37,051 nt of DNA from an uncultured Bacilli bacterium (lineage in GTDB: Bacteria; Bacillota_I; Bacilli_A; RF39; UBA660), in NCBI GenBank assembly GCA_947589375.1, contig CANQAO010000001.1, forward strand, positions 1 through 37,051, given 5' to 3'. How positions within the stretch are numbered: the stretch's first letter is position 1; every line of letters begins with the position of its first letter. Of the stretch, positions 1-8,366 are shown one piece after another. Position numbers and translations under genes: made by a program. A model generated the notes under the pieces. The model did not search any database and was not told the DNA's origin. It saw only the letters and a program-made list of their open reading frames with translations.

Positions 1-44
1 TCATTATATATATTTATTTTATCTTCGTAACTCAATTTACTCAT
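1..44 (-). CDS. Partial N-terminus, possibly an IS3-type transposase OrfA
   Basis: Only the first 14 codons lie in the window (MSKLSYEDKINIYN), running off the left edge. This opening resembles the helix-turn-helix N-terminus of IS3-family OrfA proteins as I remember them (xKLSYEDKIEIY...), so a transposase is the best guess. The only ribosome binding site candidate is GAGG, 8 bases before the ATG, and it lies inside the 3' arm of the upstream gene's terminator hairpin. The fragment is too short for a firm call. Confidence 0.35.
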   Translation of the reverse strand, partial: MSKLSYEDKINIYN

Positions 45-46
45 AT

Positions 47-81
47 AAAAAACCTCGTTTCTATGTCCAAGAAACGGGGTT
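47..81 (-). terminator. Rho-independent terminator after the rRNA methyltransferase gene
   Basis: Read on the minus strand, a 12-bp stem (arms at 70-81 and 51-62, one G-U pair) with a 7-base loop runs into a T tract at 47-52. It lies just past the stop codon of the 97-987 gene. Confidence 0.85.
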
Positions 82-96
82 CATATCATTTATTTA

Positions 97-987
97 TTAT
101 TTCTTTTTTATTTTGATGATAAAAAACCCTTCATATAATTCACTTGGTTTTATACAGATTGCTCCTTTAATATTAACTGGTAATAAAGGTATTTCGGGAA
201 ATTGTTTTAAATCAATCGGTTCTATTTTTATATTTTCATTTAAAATACTATTAATTATATTTTCATTTTCTTCTTTTAAAATTGAACAAGTTGAGTAAAC
301 TAATTCGCCACCTTGTTTTAAATGACTTAAAGCTTTTGTTAATAATTCTTTTTGAATTTTTATTGATCTATTTATTAACTCTTCATTTATATATATTTTT
401 TCATTTAAGTTTATCGTTCCACTACCACTACAAGGAGCATCTAATAAAATCTTGTCAAACAGAAAAAATTCATCTAAATTACGGGCATCTATTTGCATTA
501 CTGTCGTTTTTTTAGTGCCTTGTTTTTCAATATTATATTTTAGTCTTTCTGCTCTGATTTTATTTTTTTCACATGCTGTTATTAAAGCTTTACCATTTGA
601 TAAACACGATAATTGGGTTGTTTTTCCACCTGGCGCGGCAGCCATATCTAAAATACTTTCTCCCGCTTTAGGATTTACAATAATGGCGGGAATCATTGAT
701 GATAAACTTTGAAGATAAATTTTTCCGTCTTTATAAATATTTAATTTTCTTATATCATCCTCTTTAGCATTTTCAATAACAAAAGCTTCATTATACCAGG
801 GAACTTTAGTAAATTTTATTTTAGCATTTATAAGTTCTTTTTCTACTGCTTCTGCTTTCGTTTTTAGAATATTTATTCTAAAAGTGACTGGTTTTGTTTT
901 TTCATAACTTTTTAAAATATCATTAATATCTTTCGGATATTCTTCCTTTATTTTTTTAGATAAAAATTCTGGTATTTGCTTATTCAT
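97..987 (-). CDS. RsmB/NOP-family rRNA cytosine-C5 methyltransferase
   Basis: SAM-dependent RNA m5C methyltransferase of the NOL1/NOP2/Sun (RsmB/RsmF) family, 296 aa. The SAM-binding loop is LDMAAAPGGKT (about residues 113-123). The two family cysteines are both present: Cys186 in DAPCSGSG and Cys234 in YSTCS, the latter being the usual nucleophile. It lacks the N-terminal NusB-like domain of classical RsmB and is shorter than RsmF, so the exact target cytosine (16S or 23S rRNA) cannot be read from sequence. The start is the ATG at 987, preceded by AAGGAAG. It stands alone between the noc terminator and its own terminator. An extended -10 (TGATATAAT) lies about 20 bases upstream of the start. 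Confidence 0.9.
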   Translation of the reverse strand: MNKQIPEFLSKKIKEEYPKDINDILKSYEKTKPVTFRINILKTKAEAVEKELINAKIKFTKVPWYNEAFVIENAKEDDIRKLNIYKDGKIYLQSLSSMIPAIIVNPKAGESILDMAAAPGGKTTQLSCLSNGKALITACEKNKIRAERLKYNIEKQGTKKTTVMQIDARNLDEFFLFDKILLDAPCSGSGTINLNEKIYINEELINRSIKIQKELLTKALSHLKQGGELVYSTCSILKEENENIINSILNENIKIEPIDLKQFPEIPLLPVNIKGAICIKPSELYEGFFIIKIKKK

Positions 988-1005
988 ATTTCACTTCCTT
1001 TCAAA

Positions 1006-1014
1006 ATTATATCA
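1006..1014 (-). promoter_or_regulatory. Extended -10 element for the methyltransferase gene
   Basis: On the minus strand the sequence is TGATATAAT, an extended -10 with consensus TATAAT. No good -35 is seen at 16-18 bp. It would give a very short leader that still includes the ribosome binding site. It lies directly after the noc terminator. Confidence 0.4.
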
Positions 1015-1015
1015 C

Positions 1016-1046
1016 AAAAAAAGGATAAAATTGTTTATTTATCCTT
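1016..1046 (-). terminator. Terminator of noc, overlapping its stop codon
   Basis: Minus-strand stem AAGGATAAA (1038-1046) with TTTATCCTT (1021-1029), an 8-base loop, then a T run at 1016-1020. The noc stop codon (1035-1037) borders the loop, so coding and termination signals overlap. Confidence 0.75.
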
Positions 1047-2702
1047 ATTAATTTTAAATGTTGCTTGATAACTATTTTGTAAATCTATTTCATCAACATC
1101 AATATAATATCCCATTTTTTCAATTTCATTGGCGCAATTTCTAATAATTTTAATAACTTCAGCAAAATTAGAACTTGCATCTATGGTCTGTGGAGCTTTA
1201 GTTTCTAAAATATCAGCTGGAGGAATTGGCACTGAAGTTGGAGCTGGCTGAGCAATCGTTTGAGGTTCATTAACCAATGGCGCTGATTGCACTAATTCAT
1301 TATATAAAGATTGATTGTTTGCCGTCGGACCCATAGCCGGAGATTCTGGTTGTAAAGATGGTTCCACTGGCTTTTCAGGTAAATCAGAATTTATAGCTCT
1401 TTGAACAGCCGCAGCAATAGCGGCATTATTATTTACTATCGGTTTTTCTTCTTTAACAAAAGCGGTTGGTGCTGGTTCAGAAATATTTAAAGATGGTTCC
1501 ACTAGCGGAACTTGTTGCGAAGTTGACATAGTAGTCTGAGCTTCTATAGGTGTTGAAGTTTCCACTGGTGTATCATTCATGGTTAAAGATTCTGGTTTCG
1601 GAGTTTCAGCTGGTTGCTGTAAATCAGTAGGTGTAAAATTAAACATTGAATCAAAACTCGTAGTGTTTGGTTGTGCAGGAGCTGGGGCTGGAGTTGGTGC
1701 AGGATTTTCAGCCGCAATTCCAGCAAAATTTACAAATTTATTTTGTTCATCATTTACTAAAGGAATATCGGGATTATTGGCAGGTTTTGGAGTTTCAGTT
1801 ACTTCTGGGGCTGGCTGAGGATTATTTATTCCTTCTAAAACACTAGGTGAATCTGGTGTTTGTTTCATTAATCCCGTAATATCTTTTTCTTCAGATGGAA
1901 CATTAATATCTTGGGCTTCTTGCATTATTTTATCTATATCCATATTTTTTTCCTCCCTTTTTATTCTTTCGTTTATTTCTTGTGGTGGATTAACTTTAAT
2001 AATATCATGACTAGCAACTGCTACCGCTCTTCGAGGTTTTCGTGGGAGTGGTGTAGCAAATAATTCTTCGATTTCCTTATCATTAGTTGGTGCGGGAGCT
2101 TCTAAAAGCTCTTTGATGGCATCGTCAGTTCTTTTTACGGTTAATCTTTCATTAATAATGCGATTTAGCATTTGTACTTGATCTTGGTTATTGTGAATTC
2201 TAAGTAGTGAACGAGCATGTCTTTCGGAAATTTTTCCGTTTAATAAAGCATATTGAACTTCGTCATCTAAGTTTAACAATCTTATTTTATTAGCTATTGT
2301 TGATTGGGATTTTCCAAGTTTTTTTGCAAGTTCTTCTTGTGTAATATAACCCATATCTAAAATTCTTTTATATGATACAGCTTCTTCAATCGGGGTTAGA
2401 TTTTGTCTTTGAACATTTTCCAGTAAAGCAATTTCTTCACTTTCTTTATCGGTTAGATTTATCACGATAGTGGGAATTACACTTTTACCAGCTAATCTAC
2501 TAGCTTTAAATCTTCTTTCACCGGCAATAATTTCATATTTATTACCAATTTGGCGCACAATAATCGGTTCAATGACACCATATTTACGAATAGATTCAGC
2601 TAATTCATTTAATTTATTATCATCAAAATGAATGCGTGGTTGAAATCTATTTGGCAAAATATCATTCATATTTAAGTAAGTAAAATTGCTGCCATTTTCC
2701 AT
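1035..2702 (-). CDS. noc: Noc/ParB-family CTP-dependent DNA-binding protein with very long disordered insert
   Basis: 555 aa, about twice the usual Noc/ParB length of about 280. Residues 1-115 form the ParB N-terminal CTPase domain, with GERR at 61-64 and ENVQR at 95-99. The helix-turn-helix follows at about 118-170 (KKLGKSQSTIANKIRLLNL). The last 45 residues match the Noc dimerisation domain. Between them, residues about 230-505 are Pro/Ala/Thr/Asn/Glu-rich low complexity. In the Noc/ParB specificity scheme, as I recall it, the four key positions here are Q133, K139, N144 and R161, which is closer to Noc (Q,K,K,R) than to ParB (R,T,A,G). The N-terminal amphipathic membrane helix of B. subtilis Noc is absent. 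The position after rsmG matches noc in Bacillus, but no soj or spo0J follows. The start ATG has GAGGGGAGGG upstream. An orphan ParB role is the main alternative. Confidence 0.85.
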   Translation of the reverse strand: MENGSNFTYLNMNDILPNRFQPRIHFDDNKLNELAESIRKYGVIEPIIVRQIGNKYEIIAGERRFKASRLAGKSVIPTIVINLTDKESEEIALLENVQRQNLTPIEEAVSYKRILDMGYITQEELAKKLGKSQSTIANKIRLLNLDDEVQYALLNGKISERHARSLLRIHNNQDQVQMLNRIINERLTVKRTDDAIKELLEAPAPTNDKEIEELFATPLPRKPRRAVAVASHDIIKVNPPQEINERIKREEKNMDIDKIMQEAQDINVPSEEKDITGLMKQTPDSPSVLEGINNPQPAPEVTETPKPANNPDIPLVNDEQNKFVNFAGIAAENPAPTPAPAPAQPNTTSFDSMFNFTPTDLQQPAETPKPESLTMNDTPVETSTPIEAQTTMSTSQQVPLVEPSLNISEPAPTAFVKEEKPIVNNNAAIAAAVQRAINSDLPEKPVEPSLQPESPAMGPTANNQSLYNELVQSAPLVNEPQTIAQPAPTSVPIPPADILETKAPQTIDASSNFAEVIKIIRNCANEIEKMGYYIDVDEIDLQNSYQATFKINKDK

Positions 2703-2735
2703 AAAGTGCCCTCCCCTCTATATTCTTCCATTATC

Positions 2736-2764
2736 ATAATACTATTTTTTGGGAAATAATTCAA
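2736..2764 (-). promoter_or_regulatory. Promoter of noc
   Basis: Minus strand -35 TTGAAT (2759-2764), 17-bp spacer, -10 TATTAT (2736-2741). The spacer holds a half Noc site: ATTTTTTGGGAAAT at 2744-2757 on the plus strand matches the known Noc site ATTTCCCGGGAAAT at 11 of 14 bases, with one half perfect. Confidence 0.6.
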
Positions 2765-2784
2765 CATTTTTTTGAAACTTTATG

Positions 2785-2823
2785 AAAAAAACCTCTATAA
2801 ACTTCTATTTATAAAGGTTTTTT
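2785..2823 (-). terminator. Terminator ending the rpmH-rsmG operon
   Basis: Minus-strand hairpin with 16-base arms (2808-2823 and 2786-2801, one mismatch), a 6-base loop and a run of seven Ts. It overlaps the rsmG stop codon and separates the operon from the noc promoter. Confidence 0.85.
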
Positions 2824-3507
2824 CTTAATTTCGGCAAATCTTCGAGGATATTTCCCGGGAGTATTTCCCAATTTTTGATATTTAATAATTGTTCGTTGAC
2901 TATTTTCGATTGGTAATAAAAATTTATTTTCTTCTTCAAGTTTTAAATTTAATTTTTGTGCGGCTTCTTTACTTTCTTTAGCTTCTTCGCTTCCTTTCAT
3001 GGCAATAAAATATTTAGAAACTTTAACTAAAGGCGCACAATATTCAAGCAGGATATTTAAAGGTGCCACAGCCCGCGCCGTTACAACATCGTATTTTTCT
3101 CTATTTTTTAAGGCATATTCTTCAGCCCGCGTATGAATAATCGTAACGTCTTTTAAAGCTAACTGTTTACATACTTCATTTAAGAAAATAATCCTTTTAT
3201 TTAAAGCATCAATTAAAGTTATCTTTAAATGAGGAAAACAAATTTTTAAAACTATGCCGGGAAATCCCGCCCCTGTGCCCACATCACATAAGGTGGCAAT
3301 CTTTGTCAAATCGATTACTTTAGCTATTGTTAAACTATCATAAAAATGTTTTAAATAAACGTCTTTTTGATCAGTAATCGCCGTTAAATTTATTTTTTCA
3401 TTCCAACTAATGAGTAAATGATAGTATTTTTCTAGCTTTTTTAACATTTCATCAGTAATATTAATATTCATCTTTTTAACTTCATTTATAAATAAATTTT
3501 TATCCAT
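2809..3507 (-). CDS. rsmG: 16S rRNA (guanine-N7)-methyltransferase RsmG (GidB)
   Basis: 232 aa, normal length. RsmG methylates N7 of G527 (E. coli numbering) in 16S rRNA, and loss of the enzyme is known to give low-level streptomycin resistance. The SAM-binding motif is CDVGTGAGFPGIVLK (about residues 89-103), and the C-terminal family motif PGKYPRR is present. The start ATG at 3507 overlaps the end of mnmG by 8 bases, showing translational coupling, in the conserved mnmE-mnmG-rsmG order. It is the last gene of the minus-strand operon. Confidence 0.95.
   Translation of the reverse strand: MDKNLFINEVKKMNINITDEMLKKLEKYYHLLISWNEKINLTAITDQKDVYLKHFYDSLTIAKVIDLTKIATLCDVGTGAGFPGIVLKICFPHLKITLIDALNKRIIFLNEVCKQLALKDVTIIHTRAEEYALKNREKYDVVTARAVAPLNILLEYCAPLVKVSKYFIAMKGSEEAKESKEAAQKLNLKLEEENKFLLPIENSQRTIIKYQKLGNTPGKYPRRFAEIKKKPL
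2850..2863. promoter_or_regulatory. Noc-binding-site-like palindrome inside rsmG
   Basis: ATTTCCCGGGAGTA matches the Bacillus Noc site ATTTCCCGGGAAAT at 11 of 14 positions, including the whole core ATTTCCCGGGA. A second half site (ATTTCCC, 2863-2869) follows at once. It lies in the codons for the conserved PGKYPRR motif of RsmG, so chance is a real alternative. Confidence 0.3.
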
Positions 3508-5359
3508 GATAATCCCTCTTTAAATAAATCATCAATATTGAAATATCCGCTGGATTGACACCACTAATCCGCAAAGCTTGACCTAGCGAAGTAGGCCTTA
3601 TTTCTTTTAATTTTTGTTTGGCTTCACTAGCTAAATTATGCATTGCATCGTAATCGATATCACTAGGTATTTTTTTATCTTCAAGTTCGTTCATTTTCAT
3701 AGCTTCTTTTTTAGCTTTTTGAATATAGCCGGCATATTTTATATCAATATTTACTTGTTCTAAAACATCATCATTATAATTATTAGCTAAAAACTTAGTT
3801 AAAGATTCAATGGTAATTTCAGGCCTTTTTAATAAGTCGTATAAAGTAATTCCATCTTTTATTTCTTTAGTGTTTAATTGTTTTAAAAAGTCATTATCTT
3901 TTGGCGTTAATTTTTTAGTTTGTAATTCTTTGGTTAAAACTTTTATACTTTCTTTTTTCTTTAAAAAATTATGATATCTAGTTTCATCAATAAGACCGAC
4001 TTTATAACCATATTCTCTTAATCTTAAATCAGCGTTATCGTGTCTTAATAACAAACGATATTCGGCGCGTGAAGTTAAAAGACGATATGGATCTCTTATT
4101 CCTTTGGTAACTAAATCATCAATTAATACGCCGATATAAGCTTCGTTTCTTTTTAAAATCAAAGGCTTTTTTCCTTCTAATTTTAAAGCAGCATTAATGC
4201 CAGCAATTAATCCTTGACAAGCGGCTTCTTCATAGCCACTAGTACCATTAATTTGACCAGCTGAATATAAATTTTCAATTATTTTAGTTTCTAAAGATTG
4301 TTTTAATTGGGTTGGATAAATAGAATCATATTCAATCGCATAAGCATATTTTAAAATTTTAGCTTTTTCTAATCCTGGTAAGCTATGAACCATTTCTTCT
4401 TGGACATCATAAGGCATAGATGTGGAAAAACCTTGCAGATATATGTCATCATAATAGATACTTTCGGGTTCCAAAAATAATTGATGCTTTTCTTTATCGG
4501 CAAAACGGACGACTTTATCTTCGATTGAAGGGCAGTATCTAGGTCCTACTCCCTTTATATCATTTAAACCCCCATACATACTAGATTTTTTTAAGTTTTT
4601 ATTTATAATTTCATGAGTTTTGGCGGTTGTATAGATTAAATGACAAGGTATTTGGTTATCAATATCATATTTTGGCTTTAAATCAAAACTAAATGTATGA
4701 TATACATTATCACCATTTTCCACTTTCATTTTAGTAAAATCGATAGAATCTTTAGCAATTCTTGGTGGGGTACCGGTTTTTAATCTTTTTAAAATAAAAC
4801 CTAATTCTTCTAGGTTTTCACTTAAATAATTCGATGGTTTTTCCCCATGTGGTCCTTCTCTTCGCCTCGTACTACCAACTAAAATATCGGCTTTCATATA
4901 AGTACCTGTAGTTAAGATAACAGCCTTAGCTTTTATTTGGCGATCATCTTCTAAAATAACCCCTTCACATTTACCACTCTTGACAATTAACTTTTTTACT
5001 AAAGCTTCTAAAATATCTAAATTTGCCGTTTTGTTTAAAGTTTTAAGCATTTCTTTGGGATAAGTAATTTTATCAGCTTGGGCTCTTAAAGCTCTTACCG
5101 CTGGTCCTTTAGCACTATTTAACATTTTTATTTGTAATAGACTTTTATCGGCATTTTTTCCCATTTCACCGCCTAAGGCATCGATTTCTCTGACGACGAT
5201 TCCTTTCGCACTCCCACCTATTGATGGATTACAAGGCATATCGGCAATATTATTGATATTTCCCGTAACCAGTAAAGTCTTATGGCCTTTTCGAGCGGAA
5301 GCTAAAGCGGCTTCACAGCCAGCATGGCCACCACCAACGACGATTATTTCGTAATTCAT
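3500..5359 (-). CDS. mnmG: tRNA uridine-5-carboxymethylaminomethyl modification enzyme MnmG (GidA)
   Basis: 619 aa FAD-dependent enzyme that, with MnmE, installs the cmnm5 group on wobble U34 of certain tRNAs. The N-terminus MNYEIIVVGGGHAGCEAA is the FAD-binding Rossmann motif, and the family segment MPCNPSIGGSAKG follows. I chose the ATG at 5359 over an in-frame start at 5383: AGGTGG sits six bases upstream, the family begins here, and this leaves an 8-bp gap to mnmE. The pairing with mnmE upstream and rsmG downstream is the canonical operon order. Confidence 0.96.
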   Translation of the reverse strand: MNYEIIVVGGGHAGCEAALASARKGHKTLLVTGNINNIADMPCNPSIGGSAKGIVVREIDALGGEMGKNADKSLLQIKMLNSAKGPAVRALRAQADKITYPKEMLKTLNKTANLDILEALVKKLIVKSGKCEGVILEDDRQIKAKAVILTTGTYMKADILVGSTRRREGPHGEKPSNYLSENLEELGFILKRLKTGTPPRIAKDSIDFTKMKVENGDNVYHTFSFDLKPKYDIDNQIPCHLIYTTAKTHEIINKNLKKSSMYGGLNDIKGVGPRYCPSIEDKVVRFADKEKHQLFLEPESIYYDDIYLQGFSTSMPYDVQEEMVHSLPGLEKAKILKYAYAIEYDSIYPTQLKQSLETKIIENLYSAGQINGTSGYEEAACQGLIAGINAALKLEGKKPLILKRNEAYIGVLIDDLVTKGIRDPYRLLTSRAEYRLLLRHDNADLRLREYGYKVGLIDETRYHNFLKKKESIKVLTKELQTKKLTPKDNDFLKQLNTKEIKDGITLYDLLKRPEITIESLTKFLANNYNDDVLEQVNIDIKYAGYIQKAKKEAMKMNELEDKKIPSDIDYDAMHNLASEAKQKLKEIRPTSLGQALRISGVNPADISILMIYLKRDYHG

Positions 5360-5367
5360 TATACCAC

Positions 5368-6717
5368 CTATTTTCCCACGCAAAAGCGCTTAAATATTTG
5401 ATCAATTAGTTCTTCTTCATAAGTTTCACCGATGATAAAACCTAATAAATTCCAAATGTTTTTTAAATCGATTTCAATCATATCTAAGGTAAAACCTTGG
5501 TTTAAGCCTTGTTTTACCTCTTTGATAGCTTCCCTTACTTTATTTAATATGGATAGAGATCGGGCACTACCTAAATAACTCATATCTTCAGTTTCGATTT
5601 CTTCTAAATTAAATAATTCTTTTATTTTATTAGTAATTCCATCAATGTTGATATTATTCAATGCACTTACATAGACTTTGTTTTGTAAATTTTCATCATC
5701 GATTTTTTTCGCTAAATCACATTTGTTGATTATCGTTATATATTTTTTATCTTTTATTTGATTAATTATCTTTTTATCATCTTCCGTTAATTTTTCATTA
5801 TAATTTAGGACTAATAAAACTAGATCAGCATCATTTACTAATTTTAAACTTTTTTCCACACCAAGACTTTCGACTAAATCTTTCGTTTTTCTAATGCCAG
5901 CGGTATCGATAAGGTTTAAAATAATATTATCTAATATTAATGTCGCTTCGACACTATCTCTTGTTGTCCCTTGAATTTCCGTGACAATGGCTTTATCTTC
6001 ACCGATTAAATTATTAAGTAAACTACTTTTACCAACATTAGGTCTTCCGACAATTACGGTTTTAATTCCATTTTTTAAAAGTTCGCCATTTTTACTTTCA
6101 AGACATATTTTTTTGATTTTAGTTTCTAAATTATCCATACTAGAACTTATTTTAGATACTGTCATTTCTTCAATATCTTCATATTCAGGATAGTTTAAAT
6201 TAACTTCGATATTAGCTAAAATCGCGGCTAAATCATTTCTTAAATCTTTGATTAAATTAGAGGCTTTGCCATTTATTTGATTGATGGCCATTTGGGAAGC
6301 TTTTTCTGTTTTCGCATTTATTAAATCCATAATTCCTTCAGCTTCGGTTAAATCGATTCTTCCGTTTAAAAAAGCTCGTTTAGAAAATTCACCAGGTTCA
6401 GCTAAACGACAACCATTTGAAAGGAGTATTTCCAAAACTTTATTAGTAGCGACAATACCCCCATGAGTATTTATTTCCACAACATCTTCTTTAGTAAAAG
6501 TTTTAGGCGCCAGCATCTTAGATACTAATACCTCATCGATTTTTTCATCATTATTGGTAATATATCCATAATGAATTGTATGTGATGGAGCGGTTTTAAA
6601 CTTTTTATTACTAAAAATCTTACTAACAATTTCTATAGCTTCACTTCCACTAACTCTTATTATCGAAATAGCCCCGACTCCTTGCGCGGTAGATATAGCG
6701 GCAATAGTATCGTTCAT
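5368..6717 (-). CDS. mnmE: tRNA modification GTPase MnmE (TrmE)
   Basis: 449 aa. The N-terminal tetrahydrofolate-binding domain starts MNDTIAAISTAQGVGAISII. The G domain has G1 GRPNVGKSS, G3 DTAG and G4 NKCD, and the C-terminus is the invariant FCVGK whose cysteine is conserved for modification chemistry. It works as a complex with MnmG to make cmnm5U34. A strong AAGGAGGTG precedes the ATG. A 72-bp gap separates it from jag upstream in the same operon. Confidence 0.97.
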   Translation of the reverse strand: MNDTIAAISTAQGVGAISIIRVSGSEAIEIVSKIFSNKKFKTAPSHTIHYGYITNNDEKIDEVLVSKMLAPKTFTKEDVVEINTHGGIVATNKVLEILLSNGCRLAEPGEFSKRAFLNGRIDLTEAEGIMDLINAKTEKASQMAINQINGKASNLIKDLRNDLAAILANIEVNLNYPEYEDIEEMTVSKISSSMDNLETKIKKICLESKNGELLKNGIKTVIVGRPNVGKSSLLNNLIGEDKAIVTEIQGTTRDSVEATLILDNIILNLIDTAGIRKTKDLVESLGVEKSLKLVNDADLVLLVLNYNEKLTEDDKKIINQIKDKKYITIINKCDLAKKIDDENLQNKVYVSALNNINIDGITNKIKELFNLEEIETEDMSYLGSARSLSILNKVREAIKEVKQGLNQGFTLDMIEIDLKNIWNLLGFIIGETYEEELIDQIFKRFCVGK

Positions 6718-6789
6718 AATCGCACCTCCTTAAATATCTACGGCTTATTTTACATCATATTCTATTATTAGTCAAAGAAAAAGAAGAAA

Positions 6790-7404
6790 TTAATCTTCTT
6801 TATATTTTATAACTGTATATCTATTAGGCGCTTCTCCTTCAGATTCACTATAAAGTTTATCAAATTTTGATACCACATTATGAACTATTCTTCTTTCATA
6901 AGAGTTCATCGGATCTAATTTAACTTCGACTTTAGTTTTTAAAACTTCTTTACAGATTTTCTTGATTTCAAAAGCTAAATGTTTTTCTTTTCGAGCTTTA
7001 TAATTAGAAATATCAAGATTTACTTTAAAGTCAAAATTACCATATTTCTTTAAACTTTGACGTAATAGCGTTTGAATACTATTTAAGGTTTTGCCATCTT
7101 TACCAATTAACATCGCACTATCATCAGTAACAATAATAACGGAAAAACCTACTTCACTACTCATAACTTCAAGATTAAATTTCGTGTTCATTTTATGCGC
7201 GAGTTCTTTTAAAAATTCTTTGATATATTCTTTAACCGCGTATTTCGTAGTCACAACTGAAATATATTTTTTACCTTTGAATAATCCACCTTCAGTTTCT
7301 TCAAAATAATAATATACTTCATCTTCACGGACATTTAATTGTTCTAGACTTTTATTTAAGGCCTCTTCTTTATTCTTAGCTTCGTTTCTTACTACTTCTA
7401 ACAT
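6790..7404 (-). CDS. jag: Jag/KhpB RNA-binding protein
   Basis: 204 aa with the three Jag parts: an N-terminal Jag_N domain (about residues 1-50), a KH domain with the GxxG loop in LIGKDGKTL, and a C-terminal R3H region (MNSYERRIVHNVV). In Gram-positives this protein (KhpB/EloR) binds RNA and affects cell elongation and division. The ATG at 7404 has AAGGAGG upstream, and the reading frame overlaps the end of yidC by 29 bp. The yidC-jag pair is conserved. Confidence 0.93.
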   Translation of the reverse strand: MLEVVRNEAKNKEEALNKSLEQLNVREDEVYYYFEETEGGLFKGKKYISVVTTKYAVKEYIKEFLKELAHKMNTKFNLEVMSSEVGFSVIIVTDDSAMLIGKDGKTLNSIQTLLRQSLKKYGNFDFKVNLDISNYKARKEKHLAFEIKKICKEVLKTKVEVKLDPMNSYERRIVHNVVSKFDKLYSESEGEAPNRYTVIKYKED

Positions 7405-8365
7405 CTTTATGCCTCCTTATAATTAAAGTTTGAATAATTGTAAATAAGCTTCCAGTTATCCAATAAATAATGATACTTGTTGACATTGTGAAAGAAACAA
7501 AGGTGATAAAAATCATCATTATATTCATCATTAATTTCATTTGTTTTTCTTGTTCGGGATTACCCATATTCATACCTGAATTCATCTTAAATGAGAAGAA
7601 AGTGGCAAGCCCAACGGCGATTGGTAAAAGGATATATACCCATGAACCAGTACTAAATGAATTAATAAAATGACCAAAATCTAAACTTGTACCAAATAAA
7701 GCATTAAATGGACTGGTACCTAAATTATAAATTAAGAAATTACCTTCAAAGACCGCTGGAATGCGATAGAGACTTTCTAAGAAAGCAAAGAATAATGGAA
7801 ACTGGATAAAAGCAAATAAACAACCAGACATGGGATTGATATTATGTTTCTTATATATCTGCATCATCTCTTGCGCTTTCATCATCTGATCTTGCTGGCT
7901 ATTGCGATTACGATATTTATTTTCTAAACGTTGTAAATCTTTTGAAGCTTCTTTCATACCTTCCGATTGCATCGCCGATTTTTTACTGATTGGGAAAATA
8001 ATCATCCGAATAATAAGGGTAACGATAATAATCGCTAAACCAAAGTTTTTAACGATTTCCCCAATTTGAATAATAAGCCAGCTCAATGGTTTGATAAATA
8101 AAGTACTCCATATGCCTTCATAACCACCATTAGCCGGCGTAAATTTCGCACATTTTGGAAGTTTTTCAACTTTAACATCATTTTTTTTGTAAGTTTTTAA
8201 TACATCTTCATTCTCGGGCTGACATAAAATATTCGAAACCAAATTTTGACCAGTAGTTGGTTCTTTAACCACCATGCCTTTATCATTTTTTAAATATTGC
8301 GTACATCCAGTTAAAGATAAGGTCATAATCAGCAAAAGAACGACTATTACTTTTTTCTTATGCAT
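7376..8365 (-). CDS. yidC: Membrane protein insertase YidC (lipoprotein type)
   Basis: 329 aa Oxa1/YidC/Alb3-family insertase. It begins with a lipoprotein signal: positively charged MHKKK, a hydrophobic stretch, then the lipobox LTGC with Cys21 as lipidation site. This is the Gram-positive SpoIIIJ/YqjG type without the large periplasmic domain of E. coli YidC. The core holds several membrane segments, with the conserved Arg in IIRMIIFPIS facing the groove, a cytoplasmic charged hairpin (about 130-165), and a basic C-terminus (RRHKDVRSSKKRS) suited to ribosome contact. It lies 1 bp from rnpA. Confidence 0.95.
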   Translation of the reverse strand: MHKKKVIVVLLLIMTLSLTGCTQYLKNDKGMVVKEPTTGQNLVSNILCQPENEDVLKTYKKNDVKVEKLPKCAKFTPANGGYEGIWSTLFIKPLSWLIIQIGEIVKNFGLAIIIVTLIIRMIIFPISKKSAMQSEGMKEASKDLQRLENKYRNRNSQQDQMMKAQEMMQIYKKHNINPMSGCLFAFIQFPLFFAFLESLYRIPAVFEGNFLIYNLGTSPFNALFGTSLDFGHFINSFSTGSWVYILLPIAVGLATFFSFKMNSGMNMGNPEQEKQMKLMMNIMMIFITFVSFTMSTSIIIYWITGSLFTIIQTLIIRRHKDVRSSKKRS

Positions 8366-8366
8366 C

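Noticed and set aside
1579..1818. Gly/Ala-rich plus-strand frame opposite the noc linker
   Set aside because: It is the complement of the Pro/Ala-rich linker codons, has no ribosome binding site and resembles no family.
5360..5383. Longer N-terminus for MnmG
   Set aside because: The eight extra residues are not family-like and would place the strong AGGTGG inside the coding region and overlap mnmE.
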